Of a stretch of DNA of 64,000 nt, positions 15,397-24,751 are shown one piece after another. Both the position numbers and the translations under genes were made by a program. Source of the stretch: Streptomyces sp. Q6. Lineage in GTDB: Bacteria > Actinomycetota > Actinomycetes > Streptomycetales > Streptomycetaceae. The DNA lies in the NCBI RefSeq assembly GCF_036967205.1, contig NZ_CP146023.1:124001-188000 (forward strand), read 5' to 3'. The stretch's first letter is position 1; each line of letters starts with the position of its first letter. The notes below the pieces were generated by a model. The model worked only from the letters and a program-made list of their open reading frames with translations. It ran no database searches and had not been told where the DNA came from.

Positions 15397-17502
15397 CTAG
15401 AGAGAGGATTCAAGTTGATCGACCTCGGGTGCGTTCGGATCCTCGAAGGGTTCGTTGAGGTCGGCCAGCAGCTTCTCGATGCGCTGGCTGGTGCAGCGGT
15501 GTCGTTCGACTTCCCGGTCCCAGCCGCGCTGGGCTGCGTCCAGGGCGAGGGTCTGCTCGACTCGGCGGCGCGTCCGTAGCCGTGGTGCATAGTCGGGTGT
15601 GGTGACGAACTTGGCGCACGCCAGGTAGAGGTCGCACTCGCAGGGGCCCTCGGCAGGCAGACGTAGGCACCGGCCGAGTTCGAGCTCGGTCTTGAAGAAG
15701 TTGGTCTTGAGCCAGTCGATCGAGGTGTCCGGCAGCGCGCCCGTTCTCAGCTCCTCAGCGGCCGGCCCGGCGATTGTCGCGCCGGGGCCGAGGACCGCGC
15801 GGTAGTCACGCAGCACTTCCTGGTCGCTGACCTGCGCGTAGACGAGTGCCATGCTCACTGAGGTGTGCCCAAGCACCTTCATGATGGTGTGCAGCTTCGC
15901 ACCACGTTCAGAGAGTTGGGTCCCGACCGTGTGGCGGAACCGGTGGGCGGAGACGGTTCCGCGTCCGGTACCGCCGCGACCGCCCGGACGGACCAGTCCG
16001 GCAGCTCTGCAGGCGTCCTGGATCGGCGTCTCAAACAGGTAATAGGTCGACAGCAGCTTGCCGTGGCTCATGAACAGGTAGCGGATCTCCTCGCCGGTGC
16101 GCTCGTCGGTGAACGGACGCTCGGGCGCGTTCTTCCGCAGATCGATGACGGTCTGCAGGGCGGTGGCGGCGTCCTCGTGCAGCGGGACGACCCGCTCGCG
16201 GTAGGTCTTGCGTCCCGACAGCCGCAGCCGCGGGGTGCCGTCGGGGTAGCGGTCCAGGCAGTCGATCGGTAGGCGCTGGATCTCGGTGCGGCGGGCTCCG
16301 GACCAGCGGGCCACTAGTAGGGCGGCGCGTTGGAATGGGCAGTCGAGCGCCTCGATGGCCGGCATCAGCTTGTCGAGTTCGTGGTCGGGGATGAAGCGGG
16401 GCACCTTCTGGGGGTACTTGGGTGCGTCGCCCGCGCCGATGAGGGTGTGGCCGGGCACGTTGGCGTACTGCCAGACGGCGGTGTCGCGGAAGAACTGGGA
16501 GAGTCCGGAGATCCGCTGGATCCGCGACATCACGCCCAGCGGCTTACCGGTCCTCTCCGTCGGGGCCTGGGCGATGTGGCCGATCCAGCCGAGGCAGTGC
16601 TCCCTGGTGACATCGGCGAAGGTGGTGATCTCGGGATGGTTCTCGCCGAGCCAGACGCCGAACACGCGCACGGCGAGCTCCAGCTTGTCCACCGTCGACG
16701 GAGCGTCGGTCAGTTTGCGGGCCGCCAGCCATTTCTGGGCGACCGCCAGCATGCGCGGCGGCAGGTCCATCGGCGGCTTCCACGACGGCATCAGCTTGCG
16801 CGGCTGGGCGGCCACCTGGCCGCGGTGGAACAGCACGACCTGCAACTGGTGCAGATGGGTCACCCACTGCTTGGAGGCGTTGTCGCGGTAGCTCTGCGCC
16901 GACGGGTAGAAGCGGTGCAGGTCCTCGCGTTCGCTGAACAGCCGGACGCCTTCGAGCGCTTCGGCGATGTGCTCCTCGGTGATGTCCTCGGCGCGCGACA
17001 GGCCGGCGTGCAGGGCGATCCGGCTGACCGTCCAGTTCATCGCCTGCCTGGCCGAGCCTGCGGCGTATCCGAGCGCGATGGCTTCCTCGATCAGGGCGCC
17101 GGTGCCCAAGTCGATGCCCATCTCGGCGGCCGGGTCGATGACCCGCAGCTGCCCGGCGCCCAGCATCCACGGGTAGTCGAACGCGATGTGCCCACGCAGG
17201 GCGAGGAACAGCAGGTAGGGGCGGGCCCGGAAGGAGACCGGGAAGGACGGTGCCGTGTGCGGTTCGCCAGGCAGTCGGCCGACCCGTTCCACCAGTGGGG
17301 CGGCGAACCAGTCGGTCATGTTCGGCCAGCGCTGCATGAACACGCGGTAGTGCCGCAGCTTGGCGCCGCGGTAGCCCGGGTGGATGTCCTGCCCGTCCAC
17401 GAACGCGAGGTAGTCGGCCTCGGGGCAGTGCCTCGCCAGGCGCCAAACGCGCTGCGGGGGCACCGCGAGCTGGGCTGCGGTGGAGACTGTTCCGGCCCTC
17501 AC
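15397..17502 (-). CDS. Tyrosine recombinase, long type (TnpB-like of Tn554)
   Basis: 701 residues. The catalytic domain is in the second half: first Arg in WSGARRTEIQRLPIDC, HxxR in SAHRFRHTVGTQLSERG, and LGHTSVSMALVYAQ with the final His and nucleophilic Tyr. A C-terminal Cys-containing tail (CRLPAEGPCECDLYLACAKF) follows. The start is GTG 17502, which overlaps the stop of the shorter recombinase (GTGA), implying coupled translation; longer readings upstream are shadow sequence. It should act with the shorter recombinase in excision and integration. Confidence 0.88.
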   Translation of the reverse strand: MRAGTVSTAAQLAVPPQRVWRLARHCPEADYLAFVDGQDIHPGYRGAKLRHYRVFMQRWPNMTDWFAAPLVERVGRLPGEPHTAPSFPVSFRARPYLLFLALRGHIAFDYPWMLGAGQLRVIDPAAEMGIDLGTGALIEEAIALGYAAGSARQAMNWTVSRIALHAGLSRAEDITEEHIAEALEGVRLFSEREDLHRFYPSAQSYRDNASKQWVTHLHQLQVVLFHRGQVAAQPRKLMPSWKPPMDLPPRMLAVAQKWLAARKLTDAPSTVDKLELAVRVFGVWLGENHPEITTFADVTREHCLGWIGHIAQAPTERTGKPLGVMSRIQRISGLSQFFRDTAVWQYANVPGHTLIGAGDAPKYPQKVPRFIPDHELDKLMPAIEALDCPFQRAALLVARWSGARRTEIQRLPIDCLDRYPDGTPRLRLSGRKTYRERVVPLHEDAATALQTVIDLRKNAPERPFTDERTGEEIRYLFMSHGKLLSTYYLFETPIQDACRAAGLVRPGGRGGTGRGTVSAHRFRHTVGTQLSERGAKLHTIMKVLGHTSVSMALVYAQVSDQEVLRDYRAVLGPGATIAGPAAEELRTGALPDTSIDWLKTNFFKTELELGRCLRLPAEGPCECDLYLACAKFVTTPDYAPRLRTRRRVEQTLALDAAQRGWDREVERHRCTSQRIEKLLADLNEPFEDPNAPEVDQLESSL

Positions 17503-18650
17503 GTGTCGGCTCCGCCGCGGCCGAGCTGGTCGAGTGCCTTGTGGTAGTCGGTGACGACGGCCGGGTCGGAGACCCGGGTGTAGATACGTGTCGATTCGGG
17601 AGAGGCGTGACCGAGTCGCTTCTGCAGCGTCAGTTCCCGCATGCCGCCCTCCCACATGCTAGTCGCGTGGGTGTGGCGTAGGGCGTGCGGGGTCACCCAT
17701 GGCTCGCGGATCCCGGCCCGCGTGCAGGCCCGGGAGAACATCCGCACCAGGCCGTCGTAGCTCAACGCCTCCAGCCGGCTGGTGCCGCGCCCGCCGATCA
17801 GGAACACCAGCCGGCTGTCGGCGTCGGCGGGACGCTCTCCCATCACGTAGGCGCTGACCGTGGCCAGGGTCTCGGCCTCGTGCAGGTCGACGACCCGTTC
17901 GTAGCGCGACTTCGACCGGGCGCCCTTGGGATGGTCGTCACGGTGACGGACCGTCACCCGCCGTCGGCCGTAGGCCAGGTCGTCCAGGTGCAGGCTGAGG
18001 ACTTCGCCGGGCCGCAGGCCGCCATGGAGCATCAGCAGGACGATCGCCTTGTCACGCAGGCCCCGAAGCTGTGCAAGCAGGGCCTGGACCTGGTCATCAG
18101 ACAGGGGGCGGGGCACCCGCTGCACGGTCTTGACGCGCACGGCCCGGCGGACAGGTCGCTGGCGGCTGGCCCGGCCCATGAAAGGGCGGTGCCGCTCGGA
18201 GACCCGGGTGAGCGCCGGGTCCTGCCGCTTCTCCAAAGGGTTGGCCCGCTCCAGCAGCCCCGACAGGATCGCGTACTCATAGAACGAGGACACCGCCGCC
18301 AGGATCCGGTTCACCGTGCTCGCCGCGAGCTTGGTCGCCGGCCCGTCGGCGTCCACGGTCACCACCGACAGGGTCATCCGCCGACGCGGACGCCGGGACG
18401 GTACCGACCGCAGGTACTTCAGCAGCGCGATCGAGTCCGGAGGGCCGAAGCGCTCCCAGCTCAGCCCGCTGCCGGCGAAGAAGAGCCACAGGTGCCGCAG
18501 GTCGTAGGCGTAGGAGACCAGCGTGTTCGGCGAGCAGTCCCGCGCCGCAAGGAACCGCAGGAAGCCGCAGACCACTTCGACCGGCTCGCCGCTGTCGTCG
18601 AGCAACTCGACGCGCAGTGACCCATTCTCCCGGCCCTCGCGTACCCGCAT
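17499..18650 (-). CDS. Tyrosine recombinase, short type (TnpA-like of Tn554)
   Basis: 383 residues: an N-terminal SAM-like core-binding domain (FLRFLAARDCSPNTLVSYAY), then a catalytic domain with Arg in GGLRPGEVLSL, HxxR in HALRHTHATSM, and LGHASPESTRIYTR with His and the nucleophile Tyr. ATG 18650 was chosen because GGAGG lies 6 nt upstream. A longer frame to ATG 18725 begins only 9 bp from the element end and has no ribosome site. It is coupled to the longer recombinase by a 4-bp overlap. Confidence 0.88.
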   Translation of the reverse strand: MRVREGRENGSLRVELLDDSGEPVEVVCGFLRFLAARDCSPNTLVSYAYDLRHLWLFFAGSGLSWERFGPPDSIALLKYLRSVPSRRPRRRMTLSVVTVDADGPATKLAASTVNRILAAVSSFYEYAILSGLLERANPLEKRQDPALTRVSERHRPFMGRASRQRPVRRAVRVKTVQRVPRPLSDDQVQALLAQLRGLRDKAIVLLMLHGGLRPGEVLSLHLDDLAYGRRRVTVRHRDDHPKGARSKSRYERVVDLHEAETLATVSAYVMGERPADADSRLVFLIGGRGTSRLEALSYDGLVRMFSRACTRAGIREPWVTPHALRHTHATSMWEGGMRELTLQKRLGHASPESTRIYTRVSDPAVVTDYHKALDQLGRGGADT

Positions 18651-18734
18651 GGAAGCCTCCGCCGCCGTCGCACTCGACGGCCCAGCCGGCCGCCCCCGAC
18701 CCTCAACGAGAGGCGAGGTGTCCATGTAACTAAA

Positions 18735-21121
18735 TAGGAGGCGTTGTCGGTCGCCACCATCTCCGGCTTCACGCCGCCGTCCAGGTTCAGCAGGGCATCC
18801 AGGATGTGCAGGGAGTCGCGCGGGGTGCCGGGGACGACCATCTGCCCGATGCCCGCGACCTGGTCGTTGACGGCATTGAGCCAGGTGATGCCGCGCTTGA
18901 ACCCGAAGTACTTCGGCGACGGGGCGGCATTGATGGTGCGCACCGGCACCTGGAAGCGCAGCCCGTCCGCGGAGGCGAGCAGTCCGTCACCCCAGTAGCG
19001 CACGATCGGGATGTCGGCCTGGGCGGTGATCAGAGCTGCGTTCGCCGCGGCGATGGTGTCGGCGCGCAGGTAGTACTGGTCGACGTGCACGAGCCGGGCC
19101 CGGGTCAGGGCCTCGTAGCCGGGGTTCACCACCGGAGCCAGGCCGATGTTGCACGCCTCCGACACCAGCAGCGCGACCATCGAAGTGGGCAGGTCCTTCA
19201 TCCGGGTGGTGCCGTCGCCGAGGTGGACGAAGGCGTCGAGGAACCCGGTCCAGGCGTTCACCTCGAACAGCAGGTCCGGCAGGTCGATCTTCGGGAGCAT
19301 CTTCTCGACCCGCTGGCGCAGCCAGGTCAGGGACTTCGGCTCGCCGAGCGCGCCGAGCTTGTCGACGTTCAGCTTCACCCGACCGTCGTCCTGCACCTCG
19401 ATGGAGACCTTCGCCGCCGGCCCCGCCTCCTCCAGCCGTTCGGCGAGCTGCTTCCATCCGGCGTCCAGGCCCCGCACCAGCTCCGCCAGGTGCTCGGTGA
19501 CGGGCATGTCCAGGCTCAGGGCCGCCAGGACGTCCTCCTCGACCGCGTCCCAGTCGGGCCCGTCCAGCAGTCGGGCCCGCGGGTTGGACCAGCGGTGCGA
19601 GGGTGAGGCGAAGACGTCGCGGTTGTTCAGGGCCCGGTGCAGCTGCTCCAGCACGCACACCACGTACGCGTCCCGGTCCACCGCGCCCTGCGGCAGATCG
19701 GGGTTGGCGTACACCGCCTTGCGCCACGCGGGCGGCACCAGCTTGTCGTCCACCTCCCGCGGCAGCAGCGGCTTGATGCCCACCTTCCGCCGGGCCAGCG
19801 CCGGAAGACTCCGGACCCCGGCCAGGACCCGCTTCCCGGCGCTCGCCGCGTCCAGCGCCTTCGACTCGCCCAGCAACGCGAGGAACGGCCGCACCGTGGC
19901 GTACCGGTTCGCCAGCGCGGCCCGCATGGCGACCTCGGCCGAGTTCTCGTCCTCGGGCACCAGCGAGACCACCGTGGCCGCCGCGGTCATCACGGCGGCG
20001 CGCGGGGCGACCTCCTCCACCGCCGCCCACAGCGCGGCCACGTCCAGGTCCGCCTCCTGCTCTTCGACGAGCTCCAGCTCCTCGAAGAGCACCTTCGCCG
20101 CCCGCGCGAGCACCCGTGACGCCTTCTCCAGCTGCGGCAGCGTGGACAGCCGCTCCTTCTCCGTCTTGCGCTTCGCCGTGTTCAGTAGCCGGGTGGCCAT
20201 GAGGACCTGGAACAGGTCCAGGGCCTCGTCGATCGCCTTCGCCTCCAGGTGCCGCATCACCGCGGTGAGCATCGCCGTGCGCTTGGGCTCCGCCGCCCGC
20301 TCCAGCAGCGGCGCCTTCGACCCCAGCGCGTACCGGGCCAGCGCCGCCATCCGGTTCGGCGGGATCTGCGACAACCTCAGCCGCCCGAGCCGGTACGCGC
20401 CGATCTCGTCCACCCGCTCCAGCGCGCGGGCGAACGCCGTGCCCGTCGTCCGCGTCGGCGGCCGGCGCAGCCGCTCCAGCTCCGAGAACCGCGAGCCCTC
20501 CGGCGTCTTCAGCGTCGCCACCAGATCCCCGGGCAGCGCCGGGTCCGCGCGGCGGGCAGCTCCCGCGACGGTGGCGTGCAGCCGCTTCTCCGCGACCGTC
20601 CGCGCCTCCGCCACCTGCCGGGCCAGCACGGACACCCCGGGCAGCAGGACCCGGTGACGGCGCAGCCAGCCCACCGCGTGGTCGAACAGCGCCTTCGGGC
20701 CCTCGGCGTGCGTCCACGCCCGCCCGTGCAGGAACGTACGGAACCGCCGGCCCCACTCGGCGTCCTCGTAGGGGTGGTAGCCGTAGGCGTCTCGGATCTC
20801 CCACGCGTGGTCGTACAGCGTCTGGCGCCGCTCCGTGTACCGCTTGACCACCGACGCATCCTCGACGCCGAGCTGCACGGCCAGGTGCTCGACCACTGGC
20901 CACGGCACCGCGAGCGGGTCCTCCAGGAACAGGCCGACGTACCGAACCGTGCACATCTGGAGCGCGAAGCCGAGCCGGTGATGCTCCGTCCGTCGCAGGG
21001 CGATCAGATCCCGGTCCACGTCGTCCAGAAAGAAGAACCGCTCCAGCTCGGGCCTCGTCGGCTCCTCGGCGAACGTCCCGTACGCCTCGGCCTGCTCATC
21101 GCTCAAAAATTCCACCGGCAC
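18735..21121 (-). pseudogene. tnpA: Tn3-family transposase, N-terminal part
   Basis: 796 codons from GTG 21121 (PVEFLSDEQAEAYGTFAEEP) through the DDE domain start (YWGDGLLASADGLRFQVP, then KPEMVATDNASY), where the Tn554-like element cuts it. Downstream of the cut the frame reads into unrelated element sequence. The second catalytic Asp (ATDN) is just before the break and the Glu is in the distant C-terminal part, so no active transposase can form. Confidence 0.93.
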
Positions 21122-21205
21122 GAGCCGGACCGTAGCCAGCCCCAGACCAGGCCCAGCGGCGTTTCACCGAACCCCAGCGGCAAAGTGGATCACTGTGCTA
21201 GACGG

Positions 21206-21254
21206 CCATGATCGTTCTCACCGATAACCGCTGTACCGATGTTCCCCGAGGCCG
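21206..21254 (-). repeat. Right terminal inverted repeat of the Tn3-family element
   Basis: 49-bp perfect inverted match to 11077-11125, followed by the target duplication GACAC at 21255-21259. Confidence 0.95.
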
Positions 21255-21534
21255 GACACGGCCGCCTTGAAGTCCTCGATGCGCTGGGCGGGGTCCTCCA
21301 GACCTCGCGGCAGACCGCCCGACTCGCCCTGGTGGGCGGCGTCGAAAGCGAGGGTGACGAACCCGCGATCGGCCAGCAGCTGCGCGTAGGTGCCGGAAGT
21401 CTGTTCCTTCACACCGGTGCCGGGGTGACCGACCACCAGCGCCGGACGCGGGGCCGACGCCTCAGCTCGGGGAGGTAGAGGTGCGCCGCGATGTCGATAC
21501 CGGCGCTGTCGAAGCTGACACGGGTCCTGGACAT
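21255..21534 (-). pseudogene. Alpha/beta hydrolase, N-terminal part (frameshifted and cut by Tn3)
   Basis: From ATG 21534 the frame gives [23 protein letters not shown] one-base shift near 21470-21480 moves the homology to another frame: [40 protein letters not shown] and EDFKAAVS, which meets the Tn3 end. The C-terminal part is at 10432-11076. So besides the transposon there is an independent frameshift, and the gene was either dead before or decayed after insertion. Confidence 0.8.
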
Positions 21535-21693
21535 GAGAACAACTCCATCTGGGAGGCGGGGAATCCGTTCGTTCTGAACGTGTCTCCAGACTCGGTCACC
21601 CGGCTCGAACCCGGTAGAGACAGGTTTCTGCCTGGGAGAAGCCTTTCCCCCTTACATGTGATGCGCGCCACTTGAACCACGAGGTTTCTCTCT

Positions 21694-21717
21694 CCCGTTC
21701 TTTGAACGGGGAGCACC
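21694..21717. promoter_or_regulatory. Leader hairpin upstream of glnA-type gene
   Basis: CTCCCGTTC and GAACGGGGAG pair with one bulge around a TTT loop, about 35 bp before the glutamine synthetase start, in a 215-bp leader. It may attenuate or stabilise the transcript; role inferred. Confidence 0.35.
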
Positions 21718-21749
21718 CCCGCACAAGAAGACCCGGGAGAGACACCGAC

Positions 21750-22769
21750 ATGGCTTTCAAGGCCGAGTACATCTGGATCGACGGCACCGAGCCGACGGCC
21801 AAGCTCCGTTCGAAGACCAAGATCCTCGCCGACGGCGCCCGGCCGCCCGTCTGGGGCTTCGACGGATCCTCCACGAATCAGGCGGAGGGGCACAGCTCGG
21901 ACTGCGTCCTGAAGCCCGTCGCCGTCTACGCCGACCCGATCCGCGGCGACGACGACGTGCTCGTGCTCTGCGAGGTCTTCAACCCGGACGACACCCCGCA
22001 TCCCTCCAACACCCGCGCCGCGCTGCGCCCTGTCGCGGAGCGGCACGCCCCGCAGGAAGCGCTGTTCGGCATCGAGCAGGAGTACACGTTCTTCAAGGAC
22101 GGCTATCCGCTGGGCTTCCCCGCCGGCGGCTTCCCGGCCCCGCAGGGCGGCTACTACTGCGGTGTCGGCGCCGACGAGATCTTCGGCCGTGACGTCGTCG
22201 AGGCCCACCTGTCCAACTGTCTGGCGGCGGGCCTGTCACTCTCCGGCATCAACGCCGAGGTGATGCCTGGACAGTGGGAGTTCCAGGTCGGCCCGCTGTC
22301 CCCGCTGGACGTCGCGGACCAGCTGTGGGTGGCCCGCTGGCTGCTCTACCGCACCGCCGAGGACTTCGGCGTATCCGCGACGCTCGACCCCAAGCCGGTC
22401 AAGGGCGACTGGAACGGCGCGGGCGCGCACACCAACTTCTCCACCAAGGCGATGCGTGAGGGCTACGACGCGATCATCACCGCGTGCGAGGCGCTCGGCC
22501 ACGGTGACAAGCCCGCCGAGCACATCCGCCAGTACGGCTCAGGCGTCGAGCACCGGCTGACCGGGCTGCACGAGACCGCGCACTTCAGCGAGTTCAGCTA
22601 CGGCGTGTCCGACCGGGGTGCCTCCGTGCGCATCCCCTTCCAGGTCGAGATCGACAAGAAGGGCTACATCGAGGACCGGCGCCCCAACGCCAACGTCGAC
22701 CCGTACGTCGTCACTCGGCTGATGGTCGACACCTGCTGCTCGGCCCTGGCCGACGCCAGCCTCGTCTGA
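21750..22769 (+). CDS. glnII: Glutamine synthetase type II
   Basis: 339 residues, the eukaryote-like GSII length. It begins MAFKAEYIWIDGTEPTAKLR. It has the beta-grasp signature WGFDGSSTNQAEGHSSDC, the metal site LFGIEQEYTFF, the ATP region DWNGAGAHTNFSTKAMR and the late segment DRGASVRIPFQVEIDKKG. It condenses ammonia and glutamate to glutamine with ATP in the cytoplasm. GSII is normally a heat-labile second synthetase beside GlnA in Streptomyces. ATG 21750 follows GGGAGAGA. It is convergent with the dienelactone hydrolase gene. Confidence 0.93.
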   Translation: MAFKAEYIWIDGTEPTAKLRSKTKILADGARPPVWGFDGSSTNQAEGHSSDCVLKPVAVYADPIRGDDDVLVLCEVFNPDDTPHPSNTRAALRPVAERHAPQEALFGIEQEYTFFKDGYPLGFPAGGFPAPQGGYYCGVGADEIFGRDVVEAHLSNCLAAGLSLSGINAEVMPGQWEFQVGPLSPLDVADQLWVARWLLYRTAEDFGVSATLDPKPVKGDWNGAGAHTNFSTKAMREGYDAIITACEALGHGDKPAEHIRQYGSGVEHRLTGLHETAHFSEFSYGVSDRGASVRIPFQVEIDKKGYIEDRRPNANVDPYVVTRLMVDTCCSALADASLV

Positions 22770-22789
22770 CCGGCGCCCACAAGGAGTTT

Positions 22790-22824
22790 CCTCTGAGCAG
22801 CCTCGCGCAGGGGCCGCTCAGAGG
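22790..22824. terminator. Bidirectional hairpin between glnII and the dienelactone hydrolase gene
   Basis: A perfect 9-bp stem CCTCTGAGC/GCTCAGAGG with a 17-nt loop between convergent genes, overlapping the stop of the hydrolase. Confidence 0.55.
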
Positions 22825-23573
22825 ACGCGGCCGAACAGGGCCAGCAGCTCCGTCCAGTGCCGTTCGGCCGCCGCCGGGTTGTACGCGGCGGTGTCGGACT
22901 GGGTGTAGCCGTGATGCGCGCCCGCGTAGACCTCGCACCGGTGCTTGACGCCCGCGTCGGACAGCGCCTTCTCCAGCCTGTGGACCTGCTCCTGCGGCAT
23001 TGAGGGGTCCTCGTCGGCGTGCGCGAAGTACAGCTCGGCAGTGATCTGGTCGGCCAGCAGATGCGGGCTGTCCGGGGCCTCGCTCGCCAGCCAGCCGCCG
23101 TGGAACCCGGCTGCCGCGGCGACCCGGTCGGGGTGGGTGCCGGCCGTGTACAGCGCGAGCCGCGCCCCCATGCAGTACCCGGTGATACCCACCGGGCCGT
23201 CGGTGACCACCGGCGAATGCGCGAACCACCCCAGGTAGGCTTCGGCGTCACGCTCCGTCAGCTCGGGGGTGAGCGCCTCCATCAGCGGGACGACCTTCTC
23301 CACGATGTCCGGGCGCGCCTCCATGTCGATGAACTCGGGCAGCTCCACGACCGGGCTGCGCCCGTGCCGGTAGAAGACGTTCGGGACGAGCACCGTATAG
23401 CCGGCGGCCGCCAGCCGGTCGGCCATGGCCGTCAGATGCGGACGCACTCCGAACGCGTCCTGGTACAGGAGCACACCTGGGTGGGCCCGCCCGTCGTCCG
23501 GGTGCGCGAGATAGGCGTCGGCGATGCCGTCGGCGGTGGTGATGTCCACGAAGGTTCCGGTCACAGTGGTCAT
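22818..23573 (-). CDS. Dienelactone hydrolase family protein
   Basis: 251 residues. The alpha/beta-hydrolase triad is visible: Cys in GITGYCMGARLALYTAG, Asp in FAHADEDPSMPQ and His in YAGAHHGYTQSDT, matching the Cys-Asp-His triad of dienelactone hydrolases. The family opens lactones in chlorocatechol breakdown, but many members have other esters as substrates, and no catechol genes are nearby. ATG 23573 has GAGAGG 7 nt upstream. The 0.5-kb upstream gap carries several CACATG-type motifs. Confidence 0.87.
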   Translation of the reverse strand: MTTVTGTFVDITTADGIADAYLAHPDDGRAHPGVLLYQDAFGVRPHLTAMADRLAAAGYTVLVPNVFYRHGRSPVVELPEFIDMEARPDIVEKVVPLMEALTPELTERDAEAYLGWFAHSPVVTDGPVGITGYCMGARLALYTAGTHPDRVAAAAGFHGGWLASEAPDSPHLLADQITAELYFAHADEDPSMPQEQVHRLEKALSDAGVKHRCEVYAGAHHGYTQSDTAAYNPAAAERHWTELLALFGRVL

Positions 23574-24107
23574 AGGTGGGCCTCTCCGGGCTGGGTTCTG
23601 ACTCACATGTCACCAACACTTGTGTCCCATTCCCGATTCCCGACGAGGGCGGGAAATTTGACACGTGTGCATTTCGTTCCAGCTCACATGCGCCATTTCA
23701 CCTGTGCGGATGGCGGCCGGTTCCGGCACACTCACATGCGACCGTCGCCCCCGCAGGAGCGTGACGGTGCGCCGAGCTCTCCGGGCGGCGGCTCTCCCCC
23801 GACGGCTTGGGCGAGGCCGTCGTGGTGGTCGACGCGCCCCTGCACGAGGACGGCGCCGGCTCCTCCGAGGGCGACGCGGCGGTGGAGCCACGGATGACCG
23901 ACTCCCGCGGCCTACCGTTGTGGCGCCCCGCGACCTGGGCGGAGGTCTGCGTGACTTACGTCAGGCTCGCCATAGGCCGCGAGACACCTCCTGGCGCTCT
24001 CCCCTCGGTGACGCCTGCGTCACCGTCAACTGACCGATGTGCGGCCCCCACCGTCCGGCGAAGAGTGGTGAACGCACACTTCGTCCCACGAAGGGGGAAC
24101 TCCTGTC
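23574..24107. other. Intergenic region with repeated CACATG/CACGTG motifs
   Basis: No convincing gene. ACTCACATGTCACC (23601), ACACGTGTGC (23661), CTCACATGCGCC (about 23690) and CTCACATGCGACC (about 23732) cluster before the hydrolase gene. A plus-strand stretch near 23800-23960 (AVVVVDAPLHEDGAGSSE) is open in one frame but has no start or ribosome site and may be a gene remnant. Confidence 0.4.
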
Positions 24108-24575
24108 ATGCACCGTGATCCGTCACCCCCGCAGGCGCGCTCGGCGCCCGAACTCGTGCCCTCGCTGTATCTGGATCTCGACCAGATGATCGATGAGTTC
24201 ACCCGACAACCGATCACCGCGACATTCCGGTTCGACCCGGACATGCCGGCGGTGATCGCGGTCGAGTTCGTGACGGAACGTGGCCCGGGGCTTGTCTGGC
24301 GCATCGGCCGCGGTCTGCTCCATCGCGGTCTGACGGCTATGAGCGGTTGCGGCGACGTCCGGATGTGGCCGATGGCGCCCGGCGAGCGGCGCTCGGCCTG
24401 GCTGCTGCTGGAATCGACGGAGGAGGAGGCCCTGTTAGAAGTGCCCATCCCGCCGTTGGCCGACTGGCTCGACGCGACGTACCGAATCGTCTCGGCCGAG
24501 AGGGAGATGGCCGGTCTGGACTGGGACGGCTTTCTCATGGAGCTGCTCGACGGTCCGGAGACCGCTGCCGGGTGA
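24108..24575 (+). CDS. SsgA-like (SALP) sporulation and cell-division regulator
   Basis: 155 residues with the SsgA/SsgB fold: ITATFRFDPDMPAVIAVEF, WRIGRGLLHRGLTAMSGCGD, VRMWPMAPGE and LLLESTEEEALLEVPIPPLA. Members of this actinomycete family steer septum placement and spore-wall remodelling and contain no catalytic site. ATG 24108 follows GGGGGAA. The gene stands alone, so which SALP subgroup it belongs to cannot be told. Confidence 0.85.
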   Translation: MHRDPSPPQARSAPELVPSLYLDLDQMIDEFTRQPITATFRFDPDMPAVIAVEFVTERGPGLVWRIGRGLLHRGLTAMSGCGDVRMWPMAPGERRSAWLLLESTEEEALLEVPIPPLADWLDATYRIVSAEREMAGLDWDGFLMELLDGPETAAG

Positions 24576-24638
24576 CCGTGACCGGATCCGTATACGGATG
24601 ACACACGGTTGGCACACGGATAGCTCGCCTCCCATTTC

Positions 24639-24659
24639 GTCACCTGCCAGAGTGGTGAT
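24639..24659. promoter_or_regulatory. Dispersed 21-bp inverted repeat, copy 4
   Basis: Arms GTCACC and GGTGAT around TGCCAGAGT, 92 bp upstream of the Bax-inhibitor remnant. The palindromes CACACCTGTG and GCACGTGTGC follow at about 24704-24731. Confidence 0.6.
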
Positions 24660-24751
24660 GCATAGGATTCCCGTCGCCCCGACGACACGCCTGCTGGGGC
24701 GACACACCTGTGCCACGGGCCGCACGTGTGCGGTGGACGAGGAGGACCGAA

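Larger units (their letters stand above)
14736..18734. mobile_element. Tn554-like element (4.0 kb) inserted in Tn3 tnpA
   Basis: Removing these 3,999 bp restores GCC TCC TAC TCC GAC ATG (ASYSDM) in tnpA exactly, with no clear target duplication. The ends are short imperfect inverted repeats: TTTATGTGGACA at the left and, on the other strand, TTTAGTTACATGGACA. The cargo is two coupled tyrosine recombinases of about 383 and 701 residues plus a convergent 122-residue protein. Two recombinases of these sizes recall TnpA and TnpB of Tn554; the third protein does not look like TnpC. Confidence 0.85.
11077..21254. mobile_element. Tn3-family transposon (10.2 kb) with organomercurial-lyase cargo
   Basis: Bounded by 49-bp perfect inverted repeats starting CGGCCTCGGGGAACAT and by the 5-bp direct repeat GACAC at 11072-11076 and 21255-21259, the classic Tn3-family target duplication. 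It contains a serine recombinase, a merR pseudogene, merB and a Tn3-type transposase gene split by a 4.0-kb Tn554-like element. Without that insert it would be about 6.2 kb. Because tnpA is broken, it can move only if a transposase is supplied in trans. Confidence 0.95.
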
